Origin: Mantis religiosa | Taxonomy: Eukaryota > Arthropoda > Insecta > Mantodea > Mantidae | Direction: 5' to 3' | Assembly: GCA_030765055.1 (NCBI GenBank) | Contig: CM060958.1 | Span: 114,126,972 to 114,190,971, forward strand | DNA: 64,000 nucleotides | Part shown: positions 48,310 through 62,673 of the stretch, in pieces | How the letters are laid out: every line of letters starts with the position of its first letter | Numbering within the stretch: the stretch's first letter is position 1 | Program-made: the position numbers and the translations under genes | The notes under the pieces: model-generated | Databases searched by the model: none | Seen by the model: the letters and a program-made list of their open reading frames with translations, nothing else | What the model was told of the DNA's origin: nothing

Positions 48310-51300
48310 TATATGTTTTGATCTGATATTTATCGTCTGTTTTAGAAGGACTATAAAGGTGAAAAATCTATTTTTAGATGGTAGGAATCGAACCTGCAAC
48401 CCTTTGAATTATTGGCCACCACCCTAACCATTCGGCTAATAGATGGCTTGCTAGACCATTGGTATAGTATTTCTCTTATAGCGCTAGAGTATTGTTGGAA
48501 TAAAAACTGCATATTTAATTGAATAGAGAAAAAACTTGAAGAGATTCCAACCCAGGACCTTTTCGTCACAGTCGGTTACGGTAACCATTGCACTACAAGC
48601 GTTGTTGCCGATATATGTTTTGATCTGATATTTATCGTCTATTTTAGAAGGACTATAAAGATGAAAAATCTATTTTTAGATGGTAGGAATCGAACCTGCA
48701 ACCCTTTGAATTATTGGCCACCACCCTAACCATTCGGCTAAGAAATGGCTTGCTAGACCATTGGTAAAATATTTCTCTTATAGCGCTAGAGTACTGTTGG
48801 AATAAAAACTGAATCCTTAATTGAATAGAGAAAAACTTGAAGAGATTCGAAGCCAGGACCTTTTCGTGACAGTCGGTCACGGTAACCATTACGCTACAAG
48901 CCTTGCTACCGATATATGTTTTGATCTGATATTTATCGTCTGTTTTAGAAGGACTATAAAGATGAAAAATCTACTTTTAGATGGTAGGAATCGAACCTGC
49001 AACCCTTTGAATTATTGGCCACCACCCTAACCATTCGGCTAATATATGGCTTGCTAGACCATTGGTAAAGTATTTCTCTTATAGCGCTAGAGTATTGTTG
49101 GAATAAAAACTGAATCTTTAATTGAATAGAGAAAAAACTTGAAGAGATTCAAACCCAGGTCCTTTTCGCGTGAGTCGGTCACGGTAACCATTGCGCTACA
49201 AGCGTTGTTGCCGATATATGTTTTGATCTGATATTTATCGTCTGTTTTAGAAGGACTATAAAGATGAAAAATCTATTTTTAGATGGTAGGAATCGAACCT
49301 GCAACCCTTTGAATTATTGGCCACCACCCTAACCATTCGGCTAAGAAATGGCTTGCTAGACCATTGGTAAAATATTTCTCTTATAGCGCTAGAGTACTGT
49401 TGGAATAAAAACTGAATCCTTAATTGAATAGAGAAAAACTTGAAGAGATTCGAACCCAGGACCTTTTCGCGAGAGTCGGTCACGGTAACCATTGCGCTCA
49501 AAGCGTTCTTGCTGATATCTGTTTTAATCTGATATATATCCTCTGCTTTAAAAGGACTATAAAGATGAAAAATCTATTTTTAGATGGTAGGAATCGAACC
49601 TGCAACCCTTTGAATTATTGGCCACCACCCTAACCATTCGGCTAATAGATGACTTGCTAGACGATTGGTAAAGTATTTCTCTTATAGCGCTTGAGTATTG
49701 TTGGAATAAAAACTGAATCTTTAATTGAATAGAGAAAAAACTTGAAGAGATTCGAACCCAGGACCTTTTCGTGACAGTCGGTCACGGTAACCATTGCGCT
49801 ACCAGAGTTGTTGCCGATATATGTTTTGATCTGATATTTATCGTCTGTTTTAGAAGGACTATAAAGATCAAAAATCTATTTTTAGATGGTAGGAATCGAA
49901 CCTGCAACGATTTGAATTATTGGCCACCACCCTAACCATTCGGCTAAGAAATGGCTTGCTAGACCATTGGTAAAGTATTTCTCTTATAGCGCTAGAGTAC
50001 TGTTGGAATAAAAACTGAATTCTTAATTGATTAGAGAAAAACTTGAAGAGATTCGAACCCAGGATCTTTTCGCGAGAGTCAGTCACGGTAACCATTGCGC
50101 TACAAGCCTTGCTACCGATATATGTTTTGATCTGATATTTATCGTCTGTTTTAGAAGGACTATAAAGATGAAAAATCTACTTTTAGATGGTAGGAATCGA
50201 ACCTGCAACCCTTTTAATTATTGGCCACCACCCTAACCATTCGGCTAATACATGGCTTGCTAGACGATTGGTAAAGTATTTCTCTTATAGCGCTTGAGTA
50301 TTGTTGGAATAAAAACTGAATCTTTAATTGAATAGAGAAAAAACTTGAAGAGATTCGAACCCAGGACCTTTTCGTGACAGTCGGTCACGGTAACCATTGC
50401 GCTACAAGCGTTGTTGCCGATATATGTTTTGATCTGATATTTATCGTCTGTTTTAGAAGGACTATAAAGATGAAAAATCTATTTTTAGCTGGTAGGAATC
50501 GAACCTGCAACCCTTTGAATTATTGGACACCACCCTAACCATTCGGCTAATAGATGGCTTGCTAGACCATTGGTAAAGTATTTCTCTTATAGCGCTAGAG
50601 TACTGTTGGTATAATAACTGAATCTTTAATTGAATAGAGAAAAAACTTGAAGAGATTCGAACCCAGGACTTTTCGTGACAGTTGGTCACTGTAACGATTG
50701 CGGTACAAGCGTTGTTGCCGATATATGTTTTGATATGATATTTATCGGCTGTTTTAGAAGGACTATAAAGATGAAAAATGTATTTTTAGATGGTAGGAAT
50801 CGTACCTGCAACCCTTTGAATTATTGGCCACCACCCTAACCATTCGGCTAATAGATGGCTTGCTAGACCATTGGTAAAGTATTTCTCTTATAGCGCTAGA
50901 GTATTGTTGGAATAAAAACTGAATCTTTAATTGAATAGAGAAAAAACTTGAAGAGATTCGAACCCAGGACCTTTTCGTGACAGTCGGTCACGGTAACCAT
51001 TGCGCTACAAGCGTTGTTGCTGATATGTGTTTTGATCTGATATTTATCGTCTGTTTTAGAAGGACTATAAAGATGAAAAATCTATTTTTAGATGGTAGGA
51101 ATCGAACCTGCAACCCTTTGAATTATTGGCCACCACCCTAACCATTCGGCTAATAGATGGCTTGCTAGAACATTGGTAAAGTATTTCTCTTATAGCGCTA
51201 GAGTATTGTTGGAATAAAAACTGAATCCTTAATTGAATAGAGAAAAAACTTGAAGAGATTCGAACCCAGGACCTTTTCGTGACAGTCGGTCACGGTAACC

Positions 51301-52230
51301 ATTGCGCTACAAGCGTTGTTGCCGATATATGTTTTGATCTGATATTTATCGTCTGTTTTAGAAGGACTATAAAGATGAAAAATCTATTTTTAGATGGTAG
51401 GAATCGAACCTGCAACCCTTTGAATTATTGGCCACCACCCTAACCATTCGGCTAATAGATGACTTGCTAGACGATTGGTAAAGTATTTCTCTTATAGCGC
51501 TTGAGTATTGTTGGAATAAAAACTGAATCTTTAATTGAATAGAGAAAAAACTTGAAGAGATTCGAACCCAGGACCTTTTCGTGACAGTCGGTCACGGTAA
51601 CCATTGCGCTACCAGAGTTGTTGCCGATATATGTTTTGATCTGATATTTATCGTCTGTTTTAGAAGGACTGTAAAGATCAAAAATCTATTTTTAGATGGT
51701 AGGAATCGAACCTGCAACCCTTTGAATTATTGGCCACCACCCTAACCATTCGGCTAAGAAATGGCTTGCTAGACCATTGGTAAAGTATTTCTCTTATAGC
51801 GCTAGAGTACTGTTGGAATAAAAACTGAATCCTTAATTGATTAGAGAAAAACTTGAAGAGATTCGAACCCAGGATCTTTTCGCGAGAGTCAGTCACGGTA
51901 ACCATTGCGCTACAAGCCTTGCTACCGATATATGTTTTGATCTGATATTTATCGTCTGTTTTAGAAGGACTATAAAGATGATAAATCTACTTTTAGATGG
52001 TAGGAATCGAACCTGCAACCCATTGAATTATTGGCCACCACCCTAACCATTCGGCTAATACATGGCTTGCTAGACCATTGGTAAAGTATTTCTCTTATAG
52101 CGCTAGAGTATTGTTGGAATAAAAACTGAATCTTTAATTGAATAGAGAAAAAACTTGAAGAGATTCGAACCCAGGACCTTTTCGTGACAGTCGGTCACGG
52201 TAACCATTGCGCCACAAGCGTTGTTGCCGA
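48310..52230. repeat. 13-unit higher-order block, copy 1 (3,921 bp)
   Basis: First of two directly adjacent copies. The rare states ctgcaacgatttg (49,900), gaattcttaattgattag (50,018), tagctggtagg (50,487), ggtataataactg (50,609) and cactgtaacgattgcggt (50,687) all recur 3,921 bp later. The left border lies near 48,310, since upstream 48,241 (aagacc, gcaccc) differs from 52,162. Confidence 0.93.
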
Positions 52231-55200
52231 TATATGTTTTGATCTGATATTTATCGTCTGTTTTAGAAGGACTATAAAGATGAAAAATCTATTTTTAGAT
52301 GGTAGGAATCGAACCTGCAACCCTTTGAATTATTGGCCACCACCCTAACCATTCGGCTAATAGATGGCTTGCTAGACCATTGGTATAGTATTTCTCTTAT
52401 AGCGCTAGAGTATTGTTGGAATAAAAACTGCATATTTAATTGAATAGAGAAAAAACTTGAAGAGATTCCAACCCAGGACCTTTTAGTCACAGTCGGTTAC
52501 GGTAACCATTGCACTACAAGCGTTGTTGCCGATATATGTTTTGATCTGATATTTATCGTCTGTTTTAGAAGGACTATAAAGATGAAAAATCTATTTTTAG
52601 ATGGTAGGAATCGAACCTGCAACCCTTTGAATTATTGGCCACCACCCTAACCATTCGGCTAAGAAATGGCTTGCTAGACCATTGGTAAAATATTTCTCTT
52701 ATAGCGCTAGAGTACTGTTGGAATAAAAACTGAATCCTTAATTGAATAGAGAAAAACTTGAAGAGATTCGAAGCCAGGACCTTTTCGTGACAGTCGGTCA
52801 CGGTAACCATTACGCTACAAGCCTTGCTACCGATATATGTTTTGATCTGATATTTATCGTCTGTTTTAGAAGGACTATAAAGATGAAAAATCTACTTTTA
52901 GATGGTAGGAATCGAACCTGCAACCCTTTGAATTATTGGCCACCACCCTAACCATTCGGCTAATATATGGCTTGCTAGACCATTGGTAAAGTATTTCTCT
53001 TATAGCGCTAGAGTATTGTTGGAATAAAAACTGAATCTTTAATTGAATAGAGAAAAAACTTGAAGAGATTCAAACCCAGGTCCTTTTCGCGTGAGTCGGT
53101 CACGGTAACCATTGCGCTACAAGCGTTGTTGCCGATATATGTTTTGATCTGATATTTATCGTCTGTTTTAGAAGGACTATAAAGATGAAAAATCTATTTT
53201 TAGATGGTAGGAATCGAACCTGCAACCCTTTGAATTATTGGCCACCACCCTAACCATTCGGCTAAGAAATGGCTTGCTAGACCATTGGTAAAATATTTCT
53301 CTTATAGCGCTAGAGTACTGTTGGAATAAAAACTGAATCCTTAATTGAATAGAGAAAAACTTGAAGAGATTCGAACCCAGGACCTTTTCGCGAGAGTCGG
53401 TCACGGTAACCATTGCGCTCAAAGCGTTCTTGCTGATATCTGTTTTAATCTGATATATATCCTCTGCTTTAAAAGGACTATAAAGATGAAAAATCTATTT
53501 TTAGATGGTAGGAATCGAACCTGCAACCCTTTGAATTATTGGCCACCACCCTAACCATTCGGCTAATAGATGACTTGCTAGACGATTGGTAAAGTATTTC
53601 TCTTATAGCGCTTGAGTATTGTTGGAATAAAAACTGAATCTTTAATTGAATAGAGAAAAAACTTGAAGAGATTCGAACCCAGGACCTTTTCGTGACAGTC
53701 GGTCACGGTAACCATTGCGCTACCAGAGTTGTTGCCGATATATGTTTTGATCTGATATTTATCGTCTGTTTTAGAAGGACTATAAAGATCAAAAATCTAT
53801 TTTTAGATGGTAGGAATCGAACCTGCAACGATTTGAATTATTGGCCACCACCCTAACCATTCGGCTAAGAAATGGCTTGCTAGACCATTGGTAAAGTATT
53901 TCTCTTATAGCGCTAGAGTACTGTTGGAATAAAAACTGAATTCTTAATTGATTAGAGAAAAACTTGAAGAGATTCGAACCCAGGATCTTTTCGCGAGAGT
54001 CAGTCACGGTAACCATTGCGCTACAAGCCTTGCTACCGATATATGTTTTGATCTGATATTTATCGTCTGTTTTAGAAGGACTATAAAGATGAAAAATCTA
54101 CTTTTAGATGGTAGGAATCGAACCTGCAACCCTTTTAATTATTGGCCACCACCCTAACCATTCGGCTAATACATGGCTTGCTAGACGATTGGTAAAGTAT
54201 TTCTCTTATAGCGCTTGAGTATTGTTGGAATAAAAACTGAATCTTTAATTGAATAGAGAAAAAACTTGAAGAGATTCGAACCCAGGACCTTTTCGTGACA
54301 GTCGGTCACGGTAACCATTGCGCTACAAGCGTTGTTGCCGATATATGTTTTGATCTGATATTTATCGTCTGTTTTAGAAGGACTATAAAGATGAAAAATC
54401 TATTTTTAGCTGGTAGGAATCGAACCTGCAACCCTTTGAATTATTGGACACCACCCTAACCATTCGGCTAATAGATGGCTTGCTAGACCATTGGTAAAGT
54501 ATTTCTCTTATAGCGCTAGAGTACTGTTGGTATAATAACTGAATCTTTAATTGAATAGAGAAAAAACTTGAAGAGATTCGAACCCAGGACTTTTCGTGAC
54601 AGTTGGTCACTGTAACGATTGCGGTACAAGCGTTGTTGCCGATATATGTTTTGATATGATATTTATCGGCTGTTTTAGAAGGACTATAAAGATGAAAAAT
54701 GTATTTTTAGATGGTAGGAATCGTACCTGCAACCCTTTGAATTATTGGCCACCACCCTAACCATTCGGCTAATAGATGGCTTGCTAGACCATTGGTAAAG
54801 TATTTCTCTTATAGCGCTAGAGTATTGTTGGAATAAAAACTGAATCTTTAATTGAATAGAGAAAAAACTTGAAGAGATTCGAACCCAGGACCTTTTCGTG
54901 ACAGTCGGTCACGGTAACCATTGCGCTACAAGCGTTGTTGCTGATATGTGTTTTGATCTGATATTTATCGTCTGTTTTAGAAGGACTATAAAGATGAAAA
55001 ATCTATTTTTAGATGGTAGGAATCGAACCTGCAACCCTTTGAATTATTGGCCACCACCCTAACCATTCGGCTAATAGATGGCTTGCTAGAACATTGGTAA
55101 AGTATTTCTCTTATAGCGCTAGAGTATTGTTGGAATAAAAACTGAATCCTTAATTGAATAGAGAAAAAACTTGAAGAGATTCGAACCCAGGACCTTTTCG

Positions 55201-56150
55201 TGACAGTCGGTCACGGTAACCATTGCGCTACAAGCGTTGTTGCCGATATATGTTTTGATCTGATATTTATCGTCTGTTTTAGAAGGACTATAAAGATGAA
55301 AAATCTATTTTTAGATGGTAGGAATCGAACCTGCAACCCTTTGAATTATTGGCCACCACCCTAACCATTCGGCTAATAGATGACTTGCTAGACGATTGGT
55401 AAAGTATTTCTCTTATAGCGCTTGAGTATTGTTGGAATAAAAACTGAATCTTTAATTGAATAGAGAAAAAACTTGAAGAGATTCGAACCCAGGACCTTTT
55501 CGTGACAGTCGGTCACGGTAACCATTGCGCTACCAGAGTTGTTGCCGATATATGTTTTGATCTGATATTTATCGTCTGTTTTAGAAGGACTGTAAAGATC
55601 AAAAATCTATTTTTAGATGGTAGGAATCGAACCTGCAACCCTTTGAATTATTGGCCACCACCCTAACCATTCGGCTAAGAAATGGCTTGCTAGACCATTG
55701 GTAAAGTATTTCTCTTATAGCGCTAGAGTACTGTTGGAATAAAAACTGAATCCTTAATTGATTAGAGAAAAACTTGAAGAGATTCGAACCCAGGATCTTT
55801 TCGCGAGAGTCAGTCACGGTAACCATTGCGCTACAAGCCTTGCTACCGATATATGTTTTGATCTGATATTTATCGTCTGTTTTAGAAGGACTATAAAGAT
55901 GATAAATCTACTTTTAGATGGTAGGAATCGAACCTGCAACCCATTGAATTATTGGCCACCACCCTAACCATTCGGCTAATACATGGCTTGCTAGACCATT
56001 GGTAAAGTATTTCTCTTATAGCGCTAGAGTATTGTTGGAATAAAAACTGAATCTTTAATTGAATAGAGAAAAAACTTGAAGAGATTCGAACCCAGGACCT
56101 TTTCGTGACAGTCGGTCACGGTAACCATTGCGCCACAAGCGTTGTTGCCG
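52231..56150. repeat. 13-unit higher-order block, copy 2 (3,921 bp)
   Basis: Second copy. I noticed only isolated differences from copy 1, such as cttttagtcac near 52,482 where copy 1 has cttttcgtcac, and ctgttttag near 52,560 where copy 1 has ctattttag. This near identity over 3.9 kb marks one of the youngest visible duplications in the window. Confidence 0.93.
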
Positions 56151-59100
56151 ATATATGTTTTGATCTGATATTTATCGTCTGTTTTAGAAGGATTATAAAG
56201 ATGAAAAATCTATTTTTAGATGGTAGGTATCGAACCTGCAACCCTTTGACCTATTGGCCACCACCCTAACCATTCGGCTAAGAAATGGCTTGCTAGACCA
56301 TTGGTAAAGTATTTCTCTTATAGCGCTAGAGTATTGTTGGAATAAAAACTGAATCTTTATTTGAATAGAGAAAAAAACCAGAAGAGATTCGAACACAGGA
56401 CCTTTTCGTGACAGTCGGTCACGGTAACCATTGCGCTACAAGCGTTGTTGCTGATATCTGTTTTGATCTAATATTTATCGTCTGTTTTAGAAGGACTATA
56501 AAGATGAAAAATGTACTTTTAGATGGTAGGAATCGAACCTGCAACTCTTTGAATTATTGGCCACCACCCTAACCATTCGGCTAAGAAATGGCTTGCTAGA
56601 CCATTGGTAAAATATTTCTCTTATAGCGCTAGAGTACTGTTGGAATAAAAACTGAATCTTTAATTGAATAGAGAAAACACTTGAAGAGATTCGAACACAG
56701 GTCCTTTTCGCGAGAGTCGGTCACGGTAACCATTGCGCTACGAGCGTTGTTGCCGATATATGTTTTGATCTGATATTTATCCTCTGCTTTACAAGGACTA
56801 TAATGATGAAAAACTATTTTTCGATGGTAGGATTCGAACCTGCAACCCTTTGAATTATTGGCCACCACCCTAACCATTCGGCTAATAGATGGCTTGGTAG
56901 ACCATTGGTAAAGTATTTCTCTTATAGCGCTAGAGTATTTTTGGAATAAAAACTGAATCTTTAATTGAATAGAGAAAAAACTTGAAGAGATTCGAACCCA
57001 AGACCTTTTCGTGACAGTCGGTCACGGCACCCATTGCGATACAACCGTTGTTGCCGATATATGTTTTGATCTGATATTTAACGTCTGTTTTAGAAGGACT
57101 ATAAAGATGAAAAGTCTATTTTTAGATTGTAGGAATCGAACCTGCAACCCTTTGAATTATTGGCCACCAATCTAACCATTCGGCTAATATATGGCTTGCT
57201 AGACCATTGGTAAAGTATTTCTCTTATAGCGCTAGAGTATTGTTGGAATAAAAACTGAATCTTTAATTGAATAGAGAAAAAACTTGAACAGATTCAAACC
57301 CAGGTCCTTTTCGCGTGAGTCGGTCACGGTAACCATTGCGCTCAAAGCGTTCTTGCTTACATCTGTTTTAATCTGATATATATCCTCTGCTTTAAAAGGA
57401 CTATAGAGATGAAAAATCTATTTTTATATGGTACGAATCGAACCTGCAACCCTTTGAATTATTGGCCACCACCCTAACCATTCGGCTAATAGATGACTTG
57501 CTAGACGATTGGTAAAGTATTTCTCTTATAGCGCTAGAGTACTGTTGGAATAAAAACTGAATCTTTAATTGAATAGAGAAAAAACTTGCAGAGATTCGAG
57601 CCCAGGACCTTTTCGTGACAGTCGGTCACGGTAACCATTGCGCTACAAGCGTTGTTGCCGATGTATGTTTTGATCTGATGTTTATCGTCTGTTTTAGAAG
57701 GACTATAAAGATGAAAAATCTATTTTTAGATGTTAGGAATCGAACCTGCAACCCTTTGAATTACTGGCCACCACCCTAACCATTCGGCTAACAAATGGTT
57801 TGCTAGACCATTCGTAAAGTATTCTTCTTATACCGCTAGAGTACCCTTGGAATAAAAACTGAATGTTTAATTGAATGGAGAAAAAACTTGACGAGATTCG
57901 ACACAGGACCCCTTCGCGACAGTCGGTCACGCTAACCTTTGCGCTACAAGCGTTGTTGCTGATAACTCTTTTAATCTGATATTTATCCTCTGCTTTAGAA
58001 GGACTATAAAGATGAAAAATCTATTTTTAGATGGTATGAATCCAACCTGCAACCCTTTGAATTATTGGCCACCACCCTAACCATTCGGCTTGCTAGACCA
58101 TTGGTAAAGTGTTTCTCTTATAGCGCTAGAGTATTGTTGGAATAAAAACTGAATCTTTATTTGAATAGAGAAAAAACTAGAAGAGATTCGAACCCAGGAC
58201 CTTTTCGTGACAGCCCGTCACGGTAACCATTGCGCTACAAGCGTTGTTGCCGATGTATGTTTTGATCTGATATTTATCGTCTGTTTTAGATGGACTATAA
58301 AGATGAAAAATCTATTTTTAAATGGTAGAAATCGAACTTGCAACCCTTTGAATTATTGGCGACCACCCTAACCATTCGGCTAATAGATGGCTTGCTAGAC
58401 CATTGGTAAAGTATTTCTCTTATAGCGCTAGAGTATTGTTGGAATAAAAACTGAATCCTTAATTTAATAGAGAAAGAACTTGAGGAGATTCGAACCCAGG
58501 ACCTTTTCGTGACAGTCGGTCACGGTAACCATTGCGCTACAAGCGTTGTTGCCGATATATGTTTTGATCTGATATTTATCGTCTGTTTTAGAAGGATTAT
58601 AAAGATGAAAAATCTATTTTTAGATGGTAGGTATCGAACCTGCAACCCTTTGACTTATTGGCCACCACCCTAACCATTCGGCTAAGAAATGGCTTGCTAG
58701 ACCATTGGTAAAGTATTTCTCTTATAGCGCTAGAGAATTGTTGGAATAAAAACTGAATCTTTATTTGAATAGAGAAAAAAACTTGAAGAGATTCGAACAC
58801 AGGACCTTTTCGTGACAGTCGGTCACGGTAACCATTGCGCTACAAGCGTTGTTGCTGATATCTGTTTTGATCTGATATTTATCGTCTGTTTTAGAAGGAC
58901 TATAAAGATGAAAAATCTACTTTTAGATGGTAGGAATCGAACCTGCAACTCTTTGAATTATTGGCCACCACCCTAACCATTCGGCTAAGAAATGGCTTGC
59001 TAGACCATTGGTAAAATATTTCTCTTATAGCGCTAGAGTACTGTTGGAATAAAAACTGAATCTTTAATTGAATAGAGAAAACACTTGAAGAGATTCGAAC

Positions 59101-61069
59101 ACAGGTCCTTTTCGCGAGAGTCGGTCACGGTAACCATTGCGCTACAAGCGTTGTTGCCAATATATGTTTTAATCTGATATTTATCGTCTGTTTTAGAAGG
59201 ACTATAAAGATGAAAAATCTATTTTTAGATGGTAGGAATCGAACCTGCAACCCTTTGAATTATTGGCCACCAAACTAACCATTCGGCTATTAGATGACTT
59301 GCTAGACCATTGGTAAAGTATTTCTCTTATAGCGCTGTAGTATTGTTGGAATAAAACCTGAATATTTACTTGAATAGAGAAAAAACTTGAAGAGATTCGA
59401 ACCCAGGACCTTTTCGTGACAGTCGGTCACGGTAACCATTGCGCTACAAGCGTTGTTGCCGATATATGTTTTGATCTGATATTTATCGTCTGTTTTAGAA
59501 GGACTATAAAGATGAAAAATCTATTTTTAGATGGTAGGAATCGAACCTGCAACCCTTTGAATTATTGGCCACCACCCTAAACATTCGGCTAATAGATGGC
59601 TTGCTAGACCATTAGTAAAGTATTTCTCTTATAGCGCTAGAGTATTGTTGGAATAAAAACTGAATCTTTAATTGAATAGAGAAAAAACTTGAAGAGATTC
59701 GAACGCAGGACCTTTTCGTGACAGTCGGTCACGGTAACCATTGCGCTACAAGCGTTGTTGCCGATATATGTTTTGATCTGATATTTATCGTCTGTTTTAG
59801 AAGGACTATAAAGATGAAAAATCTATTTTTAAATGGTAGAAATCGAACTTGCAACCCTTTGAATTATTGGCGACCACCCTAACCATTTGGCTAAAAAATG
59901 GCTTGCTAGACCATTGGTAAAATATTTCTCTTATAGCGCTAGAGTACTGTTGGAATAGAAACTGAGTCTTTAATTGAATAGAGAAAAAAATTGAAGAGAT
60001 TCGAACCCAGGTCCTTTTCGCGAGAGTCGATCACGGTAACCATTGCGCTACAAGCGTTGTTGTCGATATATGTTTTGATCTGATATTTATCGTCTGTTTT
60101 AGAAGGACTATAAAGATAATAAATCTATTTTTAAATGCTGGGAATCGAACTTGCAACCCTTTGAATTATTGGCCACCACCCTAACCATTCGGCTAAGAAA
60201 TGGCTTGCTAGACCATTGGTAAAGTATTTCTCTTATAGCGCTAGAGTATTGTTGGAATAAAAACTGAATCTTTATTTGAATAGAGAAAAAAACTTGAAGA
60301 GATTCGAACACAGGACCTTTTCGTGACAGTCGGTCACGGTAACCATTGCGCTACAAGCGTTACTGCCGATATGTGTTTTGATCTGATATTTATCGTCTGT
60401 TTTAGAAGGACTATAAAGATGAAAAATCTACTTTTAGATGGTAGGAATCGAACCTGCAACTCTTTGAATTATTGGCCACCACCCTAACCATGCGGCTAAG
60501 AAATGGCTTGCTAGACCATTGGTAAAATATTTCTCTTATAGCGCTAGAGTACTGTTGGAATAAAAACTGAATCTTTAATTGAATAGAGAAAACACTTGAA
60601 GAGATTCGAACCCAGGTCCTTTTCGCGAGAGTCGGTCACGGTAACCATTGCGCTACGAGCGTTGTTGCCGATATATGTTTTGATCTGATATTTATCCTCT
60701 GCTTTACAAGGACTATAATGATGAAAAATCTATTTTTCGATGGTAGGATTCGAACCTGCAACCCTTTGAATTATTGGCCACCACCCAAACCATTCGGCTA
60801 ATAGATGGCTTGTTAGACCATTGGTAAAGTATTTCTCTTATAGCGCTAGAGTATTTTTGGAAGAAAAACTGAATCTTTAATTGAATAGAGAAAAAACTTG
60901 AAGAGATTCGAACCCAAGACCTTTTCGTGACAGTCGGTCACGGCACCCATTGCGATACAACCGTTGTTGCCGATATATGTTTTGATCTGATATTTATCGT
61001 CTGTTTTAGAAGGACTATAAAGGTGAAAAATCTATTTTTAGATGGTAGGAATCGAACCTGCAACCCTTT
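56151..61069. repeat. Mosaic of the 34.9 kb and 43.9 kb blocks
   Basis: 56,190-58,500 follows 35,090-37,400 and 44,130-46,440. Near 58,500-59,110 two extra units like 56.2-56.8 kb (cttattggcc, gaacacaggtcc) are inserted. 59,110-61,064 then follows 46,446-48,400. Private changes include cagaagag near 56,380, tagatgttagg near 57,728 and agagaattg near 58,733. Confidence 0.83.
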
Positions 61070-62621
61070 GAATTATTGGCCACCACCCTAACCATTCGGC
61101 TAAGAAATGGCTTGCTAGACCATTGGTAAAATATTTCTCTTATAGCGCTAGAGTACTGTTGGAATAAAAACTGAATCCTTAATTGAATAGAGAAAAACTT
61201 GAAGAGATTCGAAGCCAGGACCTTTTCGTGACAGTCGGTCACGGTAACCATTACGCTACAAGCCTTGCTACCGATATATGTTTTGATCTGATATTTATCG
61301 TCTGTTTTAGAAGGACTATAAAGATGAAAAATCTACTTTTAGATGGTAGGAATCGAACCTGCAACCCTTTGAATTATTGGCCACCACCCTAACCATTCGG
61401 CTAATATATGGCTTGCTAGACCATTGGTAAAGTATTTCTCTTATAGCGCTAGAGTATTGTTGGAATAAAAACTGAATCTTTAATTGAATAGAGAAAAAAC
61501 TTGAACAGATTCACACCCAGGTCCTTTTCGCGTGAGTCGGTCACGGTAACCATTGCGCTACAAGCGTTGTTGCCGATATATGTTTTGATCTGATATTTAT
61601 CGTCTGTTTTAGAAGGACTATAAAGATGAAAAATCTATTTTTAGATGGTAGGAATCGAACCTGCAACCCTTTGAATTATTGGCCACCACCCTAACCATTC
61701 GGCTAAGAAATGGCTTGCTAGACCATTGGTAAAATATTTCTCTTATAGCGCTAGAGTACTGTTGGAATAAAAACTGAATCCTTAATTGAATAGAGAAAAA
61801 CTTGAAGAGATTCGAACCCAGGACCTTTTCGCGAGAGTCGGTCACGGTAACCATTGCGCTCAAAGCGTTCTTGCTTACATCTGTTTTAATCTGATATATA
61901 TCCTCTGCTTTAAAAGGACTATAAAGATGAAAAATCTATTTTTATATGGTAGGAATCGAACCTGCAACCCTTTGAATTATTGGCCACCACCCTAACCATT
62001 CGGCTAATAGATGACTTGCTAGACGATTGGTAAAGTATTTCTCTTATAGCGCTAGAGTATTGTTGGAATAAAAACTGAATCTTTAATTGAATAGAGAAAA
62101 AACTTGAAGAGATTCGAACCCAGGACCTTTTCGTGACAGTCGGTCACGGCAACCATTGCGCTACCAGAGTTGTTGCCGATATATGTTTTGATCTGATATT
62201 TATCGTCTGTTTTAGAAGGACTATAAAGATGAAAAATCTATTTTTAGATGGTAGGAATCGAACCTGCAACCCTTTGAATTATTGGCCACCACCCTAACCA
62301 TTCGGCTAAGAAATGGCTTGCTAGACCATTGGTAAAGTATTTCTCTTATAGCGCTAGAGTATTGTTGGAATAAAAACTGAATCCTTAATTGATTAGAGAA
62401 AAACTTGAAGAGATTCGAACCCAGGATTTTTCGCGAGAGTCAGTCACGGTAACCATTGCGCTACAAGCGTTGTTGCTGATATCTGTTTGAATCTGATATT
62501 TATCGTCTGTTTTAGAAGGACTATAAAGATGAAAAATCTATTTTTAGATGGTAGGAATCGAACCTGCAACCCTTTGAATTATTGGCCACCACCCTAACCA
62601 TTCGGCTAATAGATGGCTTGC

Positions 62622-62673
62622 TAGACCATTGGTAAAGTATTTCTCTTATAGCGCTAGAGTATTGTTGGAATAA
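62622..62673 (+). other. Possible third, degenerate tRNA-like trace on the plus strand
   Basis: TAGACCATTGG (62,622-62,632) is one base off an A box and is followed by GGTAAAG, like a D loop. CTCT/AGAG (62,643-62,646 and 62,656-62,659) could form a 4-bp stem with a 9-nt loop. TGTTGGAATAA (62,663-62,673) matches 7 of 11 positions of GGTTCGAATCC but lacks the key C. The 5'-end spacing is 41 nt, near the tRNA value of 44. No acceptor stem or nearby T run is seen. The same sequence recurs in nearly every unit. It may be a relic or a coincidence. Confidence 0.25.

Noticed and set aside
48310..56150. Assembly artefact as the explanation for the 13-unit duplication
   Set aside because: Not excluded, but the copies carry scattered differences and similar layered duplications occur throughout, so a real duplication is the simpler reading. 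Long reads would decide.
62649..62656. TAGCGCTA palindrome as a protein-binding site or origin
   Set aside because: An 8-bp palindrome in a repeat gives no functional evidence by itself. It is lost in the gcgcttgag subclass.
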